A DNA stretch of 64,000 bases from Spirometra erinaceieuropaei (taxonomy: Eukaryota > Platyhelminthes > Cestoda > Diphyllobothriidea > Diphyllobothriidae): the NCBI GenBank assembly GCA_902702965.1, contig CACRXP010000377.1, forward strand, positions 498,348 to 562,347, written 5' to 3'. Within the stretch, counting starts at the first letter, position 1. Each line of letters starts with the position of its first letter. Position numbers and translations under genes: made by a program. Below the pieces are notes generated by a model. That model did no database searches, was not told the DNA's origin, and saw only the letters and a list, made by a program, of their open reading frames with translations. Positions 22,130-34,800 of the stretch are shown here, piece by piece.

Positions 22130-25100
22130 ATACAAAAAGGAAGCGATTTAAGTACGAGGCGGTTGGATTTCGAGCAATTAAAATGTAAAATCATTTTCAG
22201 CCCAAGATTTTTCGAAAATGTGGCCAGGTGAGACGTTTTGGTCTCAACTGGTCTGAGTAACCACCAATGCAGAGATCTCAGAGGGCAAACTACAATTGAA
22301 TATTTTCCGTCTAAGACGTTCTTTAGAGTGTAAATTGTCGCATCTAGGACATACAACACGCGCATGAACCTTGTTTACGATTACTCGTCCAGTGCTGTAC
22401 ACATCCGTACTGAAAAATGGATTGTGCTTCCGTTGAGCGTCATAAACGTTGTCTCGACCCGTCAACATCATAATGAGTTGCAACTTTCAAAACGCCAAAC
22501 CTCCTGCCCGACCATAGCAAAATCATTATCTCGATTCAATTTTTGCCTTCCTTTAGTATCCACACTTCCACTCTTCATGAATCAAACAGTTCAGGAAAGT
22601 GGATGTTGGCACTTGGGAACACTAAACCAATGGGGCCACTGTGTTCCTTCGATGTGGTCAACAACAAAATTTTGTTTTTAAGTTAGCTGACCACCAAGCC
22701 ATATTGGGATCCTAGAAAAGAAATTGCATTGCAGGCCGTTCTGTCTCAAATGTGACTTTAGTGTGTACCTTCATGTGTCTTTGACCCGGAAGTCTTAACT
22801 AAATCATGGTCAAATTTGTTTATGCAGCAGTACATTCACCCCTTCAGAAAGTCAAATTGTTCTTGCGGCGACAGCCAAAAAGCTTTCCATGCTCCTTCGA
22901 AAATGAAAGGAGTTCCAACCAGCAAAATACAGGTTTTCGTGTCCAGACATGACTAGAACGATATTCCAATGCTATATCTGCACTTTTTGTCAAAAAGATT
23001 GTTCGTTTTATTTTTTATTGATATGTTCGTCGATACAATTTACCTACAAAGTACAGGCTTACAATAAGTCTTCATTTTCGCGGGGTCGAGAAGGAAGTTA
23101 ATTGTTTTACGAGACAGCGGAACACACCGACTGTGGCATTGGACATTCACACAAATGTTGTTCAGCTTGGAATACGGGGAAATTAATGGAACCGCAAATA
23201 ATCCTACCGAAGTAAAAGTCACTGTCCAAACTCTCTATATCGCTTTGACTTCCATCTTGCTTTCGATCAAATATCCCGGGATTACAAGCTATTCGGCCAA
23301 TGAAACATTTCTTATATATTCCATCAATAGAACCAATATAGACGTCGAAAATGAAACAAATGCTCAAGAGAAGTTTGATTCGTTCCCCTAGAATTAACAT
23401 TACGTGACCGATCTCATAAAATTTGATAACGGACACTGATGTGAGAATTTTTGGACGTCTTCAACTTTGCGCATTTTGTTCGCTCCTCCACACATTTTAA
23501 CGAAATGTCCTTTTCTTGTGCAGGATATTACGTTGCCGCGAGAGGTTTAGACAAACAGATTAAGCCGAACTTTAAAATTTATTTAATGTCCGATGTTGAC
23601 TGTGGTAATCAAAAGCTACTGCCTTAGACTGGAAAAAAGGAAAGTTGTCCAAGTAAGAGGTGGTTAGAGCTTAAAAAATTAAACTGTGAAATCATTTTCA
23701 GCCCAAGATCTTCCGACAATGCGGCCAGGTGAGACGTTTTGACATAAAGTGGTCTGAGCGCCAACCTATAGTGGAGTTCACAGAGATTCAAATAAATAAT
23801 AGTTTGTTCGAACTAAGGTTTGCCTTTAGCGTGTACACCCTTGCATATCTGACCTACAACACGCGCATGAGCTATGTCTACGACAACCCGTCAATTGCTG
23901 TACTGATTTGTTTATACAATCGGATTTTGCTTCCGGTGAGTGCCAAAAACGCTGTTTAGTCCCGTCAACATTGTGAGAACTAGCAACTCCCAAAGCGCAC
24001 AATCTCAAGTCCGGCTATAATAAAACTAAAATATTGATGCTTTTTCTGCCCTGGCATAGCAGCAGCAGCATACTCCTTGTCATAAGTTAAACAGTTCAGG
24101 CAAGAAGTTGAAACTTAGAAACTCTTAACGTAAGATCATTGTCAGACCAGTACAGAACAGTCAGACCCAATGTAGCCAAATATATATTGTTGACCGTAAG
24201 TGACTTGCAAAGCAAGCAATAGGAGAATCCAAGAGGACAGAGTTTTAAGAGATTTAGATAAATTTTAGTCTGCGCCGTCTAAGATGTGCTTTAGCGGGAA
24301 CATTCTTGCATTTCTGACCGAAAAATTTGTTTACGTTTTTTTATCTTTCGTTGTGCACTCATCTGTTTATAAAATTAAATTGTTCTTCCAATGAAAACCA
24401 AAATGTTTTTAGACCTGTCAATAACGAGAGATTTTGGAACCTGCTACACGCAGAATCTCATGTCCATGCATAATACAATCAACATTTCGATGTACTTTCT
24501 GCCTTCCTTTAGCAGCAGCATTTTACTCGTCATGAATTAAGCAGTTCAGGCAAATGGAGGTTGGAAGTTGGGAACTCTATATTTAGGAGGCCGCTATGTC
24601 CTTCGATGTAGCCAACTGCAACAATTTGTCCTTAAGCGGTCTGAGTATCAAGTCATACAAGAGAGCAAAGTAAATTGCCGGCCGTTCTGTCTAAGATGTG
24701 ACCTAAACATGTAACTTCATGTGTCGCTGACCCGAAACGCGAAACTGAACTATCGTCACGTTTGTTCATGCAATGCCACACTGACCTGTTCAGCTAGTTG
24801 GATTGTACTTGCGGCGGAAACCGAAGGCTTTTCGTGCCCTTTCAACAAAGAAATGAGTCGTAACCACCAAAAGTGCAAGTTTTAGAGTCCAGTCGTTAGT
24901 AGAACGATATTTCAAAATAATTTAGGCTCTTTAGTAGCGACAAAATATGCTTATTTTTTGTCCACTTATAGGTATGTCAATAAGATTGACCTTGGATGTA
25001 CAGCTTTACAACAAACGCATCTTTTTATAGGGCTGAGAAGTGGGTTAACTCTTTTAAAAGGGAAAGAAAGAGAGGGTGAAAAGGCCAAATGTGGCATTCA

Positions 25101-25250
25101 ACTTTTAAACGAATGATGTACGAACTTGAGTATGCAAGCACCAATGGAATATCGAAGAATTTAACGACGTAATAGTCAGTGTCACAGCTGCCTATGTCAC
25201 AATTATGCCCATCGTTCTTTTCAAAATATATCTCTGGCTTGAGGATATGT
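22130..25250 (+). repeat. Degenerate array of about 400-470 bp units with larger duplicated blocks
   Basis: A recurring block (GTCTAAGATGTG followed by ACATTC/ACCTTC and a GTTTAT...ATTGTG/CTTGCGG stretch) starts near 22312, 22741, 23805, 24277 and 24682. A second level is visible: 22130-23250 (two units plus tail) matches about 24240-25230 (two units plus tail). The unit start TCATTTTCAGCCCAAG occurs near 22190 and 23694. Most of it cannot be coding. The two tails each contain a stretch that translates to related hydrophobic peptides (EVKVTVQTLYIALTSILL and DVIVSVTAAYVTIMPIVL). Confidence 0.6.
23155..23391 (+). pseudogene. Decayed exon-like segment inside the array
   Basis: The open frame contains EVKVTVQ, LLSIKYPGIT and ETFLIYSIN. 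These align with the proposed exons 2 and 3 of the 28.8 kb gene (EVTVNV; LTLKIPDITEVN; YIVVWQ), except that the Cys is replaced by Ser (LTSILL). The candidate acceptor (TTGTTCAG at 23165) gives phase 2 rather than 1 and no GT donor fits, so it looks dead. Similarity is by eye only. A more decayed copy is at about 25155-25250. Confidence 0.3.
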
Positions 25251-25259
25251 CGGGCGGCG

Positions 25260-26180
25260 GAGGTGCTTACTGAATACTCCTTTTGGTTTCTGATTGGCAG
25301 AAGCTGAGTTTATAAATATTTTTCTTTCTTAAACGCCTAGCCATATGAAAATAAAAATTTACACAAGTAATGCATGCATTTATTTAACGCCATTTAGGCG
25401 AGTATGTTAATTCTCCAAAAACAAAGCCCCAATTATCTCCAGGGGAAAAATATAAAGTTGTCTATTTCGCTTCTTAAAGCAGTACATTTAGGCAGATAAC
25501 ATTTTAAGCTTATTTTGCCGCATGCGGACCTGACAATTAAGCATTACTGCGACATGTCTTGGTGTGATAGCTTTGTAATATATGACAACGTGGATTATTT
25601 GTAGGTCGAAACATGTAAATGAAAAATACAATTGTGGAACATCTTCCTACAACGAAGGTAAATGGCTGAACATTAATGTTACACGAGTCGCTTGTCGGCA
25701 ATGCCAACCAGGCATGAGCCAACCAAATCTCATTGTATTTATTGAGTTTTTTCACAGCACAAGGAAACGGTGGATATACTTTAAAATACAACAAAGAGGG
25801 AGAATTTTACATGTTAGAGAGTACAATTAGTAGGACAATACATAATCTCGTGTGTGTTCATGTGATTACGACAGTTAAAAGCAGCAACGTCCTTTTTTCC
25901 TGTACCAGTCTAAACAGACACTCGTTCCTATAAAACGCCTACCATAAATAATGCCTGTGTTCATCTGTTATGGAAAGAAGAAGGCATTTATGCTCCTCTT
26001 TACAGCAAACGCTGTTTTTAACCCTTTTTCGACAGTTGCAATCAAAATGAAATCCCTGATGTGCTAAGTTAGTAGGCTAGCAAAACGGCGATCCAAGGAA
26101 ACGAATTTTGCAATCCTGGCTCGATCTGAGTAGCACTTTTTATTGGAATGAATTGGAATACCGTTTACTGGTATAAAATG
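25260..26180. other. AT-rich stretch with one cysteine-containing open frame
   Basis: The frame 25582-25830 (+) encodes KYNCGTSS...RVACRQCQPG...NLIVFIEFF and ends in TAG. An acceptor-like TTTGTAG sits at 25604. I see a faint resemblance to the Cys-containing exons downstream but no consistent phase. Nothing else is recognised. Confidence 0.3.
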
Positions 26181-26279
26181 TTTCGCCATGCATCGGAAAT
26201 GTAGTTTTGATGACCATATCAGCAACTACATAGGTTACGGTGTGCGTGATGTTGGCCACTTTCTTGCTCTCTTTAAATT

Positions 26280-26963
26280 CCAGTTTTGCAGAAGACAATT
26301 GTCCGATAAATGTAATCAAAGGGGGAAACCGGGCCCAAATAAGGGACTCTCCTACAAGGGCACAAATCGGCTACTCGGAGGTTAGACCCAAACTTCTAAT
26401 AAGGAACGCACGTCGGAGAAACTGGGCATACTTTCGATCTCAAGCTATCCACTATCTTAGGCGGGGCGACATAAATGCAGGACGGCCAAATCCTCAGTTG
26501 TGGTCCTCCAATGCCCCCCCATTAACAGACATCTGGAACTTCCTGCAACTTACAAAGACTTACGTCATCACAATCGTAGAGGTCAGGATCAAACAGCCAC
26601 ACTGAACTTAAGTAGGCCATGCGGAGACAGCCCGACGGCGAGTTTACTTAGTGAAGAAGAAGTAGAACCGCCAGACCTACCATTCGACACTGGTTTAATA
26701 ACCTCCCCTTGACGGATTGAGGACTCACAAAGCACGCAGACCAAATGCCCGTCCATCCCCTGAGAGGCCGAGACAGCGAGAAGAGAGATATGTCGATCGG
26801 CACGAGGCCGACCAATGTGACACGCCACTTGTAATTTATAGACGATAAAAGGGCATTTTTGCTTTGACAATAAAGAGCCGACCAAGCTCTTCGAAGGGTC
26901 AACAACTACGTTAACTTGTTCCGCTGATACCACCTTCTTCTTCTTCTTCTTCTTCTTCTTCCT
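26280..26963 (+). mobile_element. LTR-like or retroelement UTR fragment ending in (TTC)n
   Basis: A GC-rich segment ends with an AATAAA at 26869-26874, preceded by a TATA/ATAAAAGG-like stretch near 26836-26852. A hairpin-like GAGCCGACCAAGCTC and a (TTC)n tract at 26935-26961 follow. This order resembles U3-R-U5 of an LTR, or the 3' end of a retroelement. No gag or pol is recognisable. The apparent lysine-rich frame on minus is only the (TTC)n tract translated. Confidence 0.35.
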
Positions 26964-26969
26964 CTGCAA

Positions 26970-28800
26970 ATAATCAAAGCCAGTTATTAAAATAATTTAA
27001 CTTAGTTCTGATCGAAAGCACATGCAGGTAAATTGAAAGTATTGCCCTCATATACTCTCATATTTATGGTTTATTTTTGTGTGGACATCGAGCGTACAGC
27101 GACTAGCAAAACTGGGTGCTTTAATGTTCCATTATTGACAAACCAATGATCAGAATTCATAAGCGTAATAAAGCTTTCTTGTATCACTAAGCGATGTCTG
27201 TCGGCTTTTCTGTTATAATCGAGTCCTGCTGTTTCACACAGAATGCTGAGCAGAGCGGTTCCACTGAGCAAATAGTTGCAAAAAATGACGAAAAAATATC
27301 AAAAAGGGCTTTTTTTCAAGGTTTAAATTCTTCAAAGAAACATCAGAAGACTACATATTGATATCGACAAATTTCCTGTCAGACCAATACGCCAGAAACT
27401 ACGATATAAGTTGTGGGGATACACAACGGATGGTTGTCGGACGCGAGTTTCATCCGAGTTCCCATTTAAGACTATGCATGCAGCCCCTTTTTGAGGTAGA
27501 ACGCTTTATACACTTCTTCTGACTGGTCGTTTGACCTAGGCGGATAACTATCCAAGAGTAACATGCTTTTAAATACTGAGAACTTACAATTGCACAACAC
27601 CGTGGGTATTTGGCTAATTTCAGTGTTCCTTGTTTGCCTATTAACATGAACTACATTTTTCAACTTTGTTCTTTTCAATTTCATCTCAAATTAATAAGTT
27701 AGACTCTAGTGATAATTCACTGAGTGGCTTAAACAATATATTCTACTGAGTGACTATCCCATAAATCATGGCTTAAGTGCGAATAAGTTTATGATGGTAG
27801 CAACATTGCACAATATCTATCGCACTCTCATCTACCTCGCCCACTTAAGCTCAAAAGCGAGACACAGCCAGATCGATCAAAAGAGGGGTCGGATGACGTG
27901 AGTGGCAAAAGTGAATAACACATCTACGCGTGACGCACACTGCTTTGTCCCAAGAACGCGTACTCGGCCTTCACATAATTCACCAGTGGACTGCCAGTAT
28001 CCATCTGAGTTCGATCTTCCTACACGGATTGTGCCTTCTGGTGAACAAAAAGACTATTTGAAATAGGTCGTTCGGAAGGAAGACATTCTTAATCATATTT
28101 TGTCAGTTTTAGTTGGCCGGCGTCAAATTCGTTGTAGGCAAGAGGTACAAACAGAACACCATAATAAGTATTTATAAAGGGTCCACATAGTTATAGTCTA
28201 TGATCATCAATCGATTTTACTCAATGCCAGATGTTTTGTATCAAATGTATGTTGATGCCCAAAATGTCTGCAGGACTGTCCTCAGCTTATTCTGATTTCC
28301 GACCCAAAATTTATATTTTGTTTTGTTTTGGGTCAACGTGATACGTCAATAAATTTGATTACAATAAGTGTGTTACCATTCAATTTATGGTTTGAAAGTA
28401 AAAGGGTGAACTGTCTCAAGAAATTAAGCACTTCCTTTTTAAAAGTATAATGCTCACAATATATCTAGAATCGGAGTCAGTTGTGCATAAATAACTATAG
28501 TAATAGTTTAGAAAAGCAGAAACAGCTGCGTATTAAACGATTGTTTTCCATTCATTCCGCAGTTACAGTCATTTGAATAGGCCGGTGCCAATCTTATGAT
28601 CTTGACCAAATACTCCAACAAGTCATGTCCCTATTGTTGATTGCAATCGAACGTGCGCATTCCAGTGTGTTGAAGGACATAAACCACACACACTGCCCAA
28701 AAATTCCAAAGCATTCATTGGACATCATGAGCATTTAAATTCATTGGTCTAAATGCAGTCTACAAAAGCAGTAGTCAAAACTCAGAATTTTTTGCTCAAG
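26970..28800. other. Stretch without a recognised feature, upstream of the Ig-like gene
   Basis: AT-rich. Short frames at 27071-27271 and 27450-27684 (-) are not recognisable. Any promoter of the 28.8 kb gene would lie here, but I see no diagnostic element. Confidence 0.35.
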
Positions 28801-28802
28801 TC

Positions 28803-28881
28803 ATGATGAATTCAGGGCACATTTTTTGTCTTCTTAACACGCTTCTCTTTATTGTGTGCTGCGCAGATGCCACCTTCGCAG
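28803..28881 (+). CDS. Signal-peptide first exon of the candidate Ig-like gene
   Basis: Two consecutive ATG codons open a frame with a hydrophobic core (CLLNTLLFIVCC) followed by ADA, a plausible signal-peptidase site. The exon ends at a CAG/GTACCA donor in phase 1, the usual phase joining a leader exon to extracellular domain exons. If unspliced, the frame runs to a stop near 28977. The next proposed exon is 1.5 kb downstream. No promoter element is evident immediately upstream. Confidence 0.42.
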
Positions 28882-31800
28882 GTACCATAATTTTATATCT
28901 GGTTGACATAGACACAACCATCGAAAAACAACTAACTAAGTTTGGCGATATTTTTCTCAAAACCATGTCGTGAATTAATGGGGGCTTTGCACGCAACTTA
29001 TTTAACGGGTTCATTTGCTCAAGCTTGGGCGGTTTACACAGACATGAGTAACACTGATGCTGTCATTTTAGTAAGTTATACGATTTTTAATTAAGATGAG
29101 CTTGCTTGCAGCAACTTATCTTTAAGTTGTATGCAGTGGGTCATGCATATTCTCAGCGAAGTTGTCCGTAGACATATTATTTTAATTGTTTTCAATTTCA
29201 ATTTTATTGCCTTTAAACTGTCATTTTGAATGATACAAAACACCTCATGATAACACAATACTATCTGATAATATCTCTCCTAAATGTGTATGAATAGATA
29301 GAAAAATAATAAAACGACTTTCATATTATTGTGCAAAATGCAAAAAATGAACATATGTATATGTCTCCGTCATATTCATATGGCTGAAAATCTAAAACAC
29401 CTAATTACAACAACAACGTAAATCCTAATATATATGTCAAGGTCCACCAAAGTCTGTTTGTGATTACAAACACCCGGAAATCATAAGTGATACTGGGCCC
29501 GTGAATCTTCTACTCCTCACACTAAATCCGCCAAAAGTGAGTGAATTTCACAAACATTACTTTAGTTTTGAGAATAATTTGATCTAATATGTTTTAAGTA
29601 ACACTTTTTTATTTGAAAACAGTTGCTGCAGATCTGCTGCAAATAAGTCGAATGCTACCTGACTTCAATTTTAGTTAATACGGGAAGCACAGTAGGCCTT
29701 ATATACGAAAACATCTATATGTTTTATAAGATGTCAAGGATATGAGGCGCACCTTAATCGATCCCAAAAAATTACTTCCAACAGCAAATAGCGCGGTAAT
29801 CATCTATAATCAGATAGTGCAAGTTAAAGCAAGTTTCCTACAACTAAAGTTAATTAACAGTCATATCGATCGGTTTATATAGGCCATTCTATTAGAGTAA
29901 GAAAACTTTGCACGCATTATGGCTTGTGTTTAAAAGAAATTTTGAAAATCGTACAAACTCAGTGGTCCAGCAATACGCATATCTATTATGAAATACTCCC
30001 ACTAACTCGTTTTGTTGTGAATTAATTCGTAAGTTTATTGTTGCGCAAGATCAAGGTCCATTGTATTCATAGCGCCTATGCATTTTAAAAACAACGGTCG
30101 AAATCACAAAGAAACAAATATTATATTTTGCTTAATCTTAGAGTGCACTAAGCGACGTATCGTTTTGTTGTTACCCAGTTTGTGTCATGGGCCGAAGTGG
30201 ACGACATATTTGCCGTAGAGGACGGTTTTTGTGTTCAAACGAGGACGAACCTTTCCTTTCCCTGCATTTCGGAATGCCGTGAGTAATGTTATTTTTGAAC
30301 ATTTTTCAAAAAGGCGCCAGTTCTATGAACACACTGGCATCTTTTAAACGCCACAGGCTAGAATGTGTGGTTTAGTTTTACATTTTTGAACTATCTCACA
30401 GGCAATTATTTCACACTTCATCAGATTTTGAATATTGTTGGCTAACGCTGAAAATTCCGGACATCACCGAAGTGAATGCAATATATGTTTTCTCCGGACC
30501 AGGCGTATACGCTACGGGCGTTTATAAAACGGGAAAAGCTCCTTCAAAAGACAGTGAGTAAGAACACGTTGCATGCTTATACACAAATATCCTAATTCCA
30601 AATCTAAACATCGCCCGCATAATGACACCATGAGCATTAACTGATTAAATATCAGTATATTATTATGTTTCTGAGAAACATCTGCACCCAGTATATATAT
30701 ATATGCGTTGTTGTATGCCTGTTTTTCGCCATGATCGGAGGACTACCGACATGATCTTCGTCGCCCATCAAAGGGAGGAGATGTGTCAGGAGATGCTGAC
30801 GATCCTCCATTATAAGTTTGTGGATATGACAAAAGCCTTCGATATGGTGAATCCTGACGGATTGTGAGAAACCATGCAGAAGTTTGTCTGTCCCGAACGA
30901 TTCACCCAGATGGCGCGTCAGATATACGACGACATGACGGCGTGAGTCAGAGACAATAGAGCTGCCTTAGAGACATTAACTGTGTTCAACGTCTCCGCGC
31001 CATCCTACCCAGTCTCATGTTTTCTGTCATGCTGATGAACGTCTTTCGTGACGAACGGCCACCTGTTCAATCAACAACGGATGCACTTTCAGTCGCGTGT
31101 ATTCACAATAATCCACAATCACCCTAAATACAATTACTGAGGGAAACATGCAAAACGGCATGGATCTCTTCTCTGTTGCCTGCGAGAACTTCGGACTGGT
31201 CATTAACACGGAGAGGAGGGCCATAATGCACCAAACGTCACCCAACAGAAGCCATAATCCGCTGCAAATCATCGTAAACGGAAGCAAACTGCAAATGGTG
31301 GACAACACCCTCTCCCACAGCACCAAAATCGATGATAAATTGGTTTGCAAGATTTCGTAGGCCAATCAAGCCTCTGGTAGTCTTTGAACAAGTTTAGAAT
31401 CGTCACGGTCTTCAATTCAGCACGGAACTAAAGACGCACAAGGCCGTCACACTAACAAAATTGTTGTGCAGGGGAGAAACCTTGACGTAGTAAATGAATC
31501 AGGCACGCAGATTCAATCACTTTTACCTGAGTTGTCTTCGGTAAATACTAAAGCTGATGTGGCAGGACCGGATGCCAGAGATTCATGTGTGATGTGTTTA
31601 GACAACTAGAACTGCGCTGGAGCGGCCAAGTTGTACGGTTGGACGACGAGAAACTACTCAAAGTTCTCTTTTATCTAGATGTCGTGACAAGTTCACACCC
31701 CTACGCAGGTGAAGTCGAGATCTACAAGGATAGTCCAAATACCTCACTGAATATCTTGCAGATCAACTCAGCAAACTGCAGGAGAAATCGCCCGGGAGCG

Positions 31801-34800
31801 ACCTAAGTGGAGGAGAATACGCGCAGCAATCTTAAACCATATCACTGCCAAAGTCAAACGCGAGAAACGCAAAATTTTACTGCCGCCGCCACCTTACAAC
31901 GACAAAACCGAAACGCCTTCAACGTGCCCACGATATCTTACAAAAAATTTCAGGCGCTGAGTGAACTTGTTGAACACCTCTGCAGCAAACGCAACACCCG
32001 AACTGCGCCAACCGTCGTCTCGCCGACCATCTTTTGCTCGTCTCCTACGCCGAAACCTAACGTTGATCACCCTCCCGAACCACCATCAACATCCTTTTCC
32101 TCTTTCCCCTCTCTCCTGCATGATCACCTCAACGTTCGTCGCTGTGGCGTCTGTCATGAGTATCAGCACTATAAAATCCTAACATGCCAGGAAATATAAA
32201 CCCCACGACTGTCAAAACCAGTGATGAGGACCTGGTATTTACCAGTCCTGATTGCGATCGCACCTTCACCACACACATCGGCCTAATCCGTCACTTGCGA
32301 ATCCATAGCACAGCGGCTGGTCAGCCAATGCCGGGATAATCAACTTATGCCCACCGCAACCGCCTACACTGTGGTGGCACGCCAAGGAGTTGGTCCGGCC
32401 GTGCCAGCCACATGCGTCCTGCCCCGCCTCCGGTCTTCTTGACTCTGTATTTACCCAAAATCCAGGTGGGACTGGGGAGGCGAGAGTGCGGTAGATGTTG
32501 CGCAAGTCCGCTGACACCATAAATTAATTCAGGTGCAAATCACTGTGCCTGTGGCACCTAGCTGTGTAGCCAATGGCGGACATCATGGAAACCGACGCTT
32601 GAACTGTCGCGTACTTATTTTATTATACCACAACACAGTTTATGCGCGGGTTGACTTTGAATAGTCAAGGCACACCGATGCCTTCTGATTGATGGTCAAT
32701 CTACTTCCGATTTTAGTTTGTCCTAAAACTGACAATATACAGTTCCCTTAGACATTTTTTAATTCCTTTTTTCTGGTAATGTTATGCACATAAACGTAGA
32801 CTGTAATGAATTACATTTGTCCCACACCTCGCAGTTCAATATTACATTGTTTGAGCATTTTGCCTTAATGTCAAAATAGGACCTTTTCTATTTTCCCATC
32901 CATGTGCGACAGTAGGGTCTAGTATCTAAATTGCCTCATGTATCCGCTTCTAAGGCCAATCTGGCTGGTAGTGCATTGGACATAAACACATCAGCACAAC
33001 AATGTGCGATACAAAACCTTGTATCCAATGTTTTGCGTGGGAATGCAACCCGCTTTACTGCCTGCAGTCTTGTGTGTAATCAAAGCCAAAAAAGATAACT
33101 TACCACGCGCCAATCAGAGAAAATTCTAACGAGACAGACAAAACCGACAGAAAATTCGGAGTTCATTAACGCATACAGTGCCGATCATAGAACTCGAAAT
33201 TCGAATCCAAGCAAAAAAGGTCAGACTATAAAAACATCGGCGGACATAACTTTTGGTTATTTAAAAAAAACGTCTAATTTACGCGCTTTATGATAAGTGG
33301 CATCATTGTACGTTTACTTCATCTTATGCGCCGTTATTTTTAATTCTGTCAGTCGGAGCTTTAATTCCCAAATTAGTATACAAGACTCAGCGGATTAACG
33401 CATTTTCTCCGATCACTTTCCTTCGTAGACTACATCATTCCAAAGGGTCCGGCTGTACAATGCATCAAAGATAATTATGCTCAACTCTCCTGGAAAGTGA
33501 AAAAACCCACAAACACCTCGGAGGTGAACTCCTTGATTTGGACTAAAGCCAATTAATTTTTCTTATCGAGGGAAAAATCCTTGCAAAATATTCGATTTAT
33601 AAACAGCGCATATGCTTATTATATGGAATAAATATGTTATAATCAAAAGAATAAAAACGGACTGCATACGTTCTCGGGCAGTACATCTGTCAAAAAAGGA
33701 GAAGTACTAAATCAACAAAAGGCATATGTTTATCTATTTTTTCGAAAGGTCATTTTTATAGTTGAAGCTATGATAAGCAAGGAAAACGATAAGAACCAAC
33801 GGATAAAAATGACGATGGGAGAAGACTAGAGTCATGTTAAACATTTGAGAGATGTGTTGTCAGTTATCAGTAAGCAAAAATGAGTGTGAGAGAAGTGAGT
33901 TCGTGTTTAGCTAGACTAACGTGAGAGAACATGATGCGGGTTAGAATATATAAGGATAGTGGTTCCAGATGTGTGATCCAGCTTAGACTGGGTGAATAAA
34001 ATAGACCCGGATGAACGCCTTCGGCGGATATTAAACCATCCTCATTACTTTTGGCATTAATGGCTTTTTTACATACCGGAGCTTAATAATCCAAACTTCG
34101 AAACCAAATATAACTATTTTGCGTCTAGGTTTTTTGCTCTCTGAATGGCGGTTATCAAATCAATGAGGTCAATACAACAGGTTAGTGCTTTGTACAATAT
34201 TTTATTGCAAAAACGTCAGGTTACGATCACCAAGAACTTAATATCGACTCGTCTAGAGGCAGTCAGTCACTGATAATTTTGATTTTGTAACTAAATAGTC
34301 TTTACAATTTGCTATTTGCCTCACTCAATGGGGAGAAAGCTATGATAACAATTTCTCTTATTTGCAGATTACATATATTCTAAGAAATTCCTCCTGTTTC
34401 TTGAACATTCAAACAACTCAAGATGACTTAGTCATCTATTGGTGAAACTAGTGCGCCTTTAGACAAGACATTATAGCACCGTCTATTGTGAATAAGAGGG
34501 TTGTTCTCATTTGCAATGAAATATTGTATTTCTCATATCATGATGCGTAGGTCGGTGACGTAGCATAATCGGACATTTAGGTGAGAAAAGTGGATGGGTC
34601 CATATTACCAAAAACCACGCATTGTGCTTCCAGAAATAGGCCTGGAGTTCAAAAAAAGAATTTAGTCTGTCACATGAAGCCTTATATGCGGGCGTTAAAT
34701 TGAACGCAAAAGCAGTAAGTCCCCGCGCGGCCAACCTTCATGGCTTTATTGTCAATGTCGATATTCGTCAAACCTGTACAACTTATTTGGGCTTACATCA

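Noticed and set aside
22130..25250. Possible CRISPR-like or satellite array
   Set aside because: Units are hundreds of bases long, unequal and strongly diverged, with no short exact direct repeats and spacers.
26589..26969. 126-codon minus frame beginning with a run of lysines
   Set aside because: The lysines come from the (TTC)n microsatellite. The rest is antisense to an LTR-like block and has no domain.
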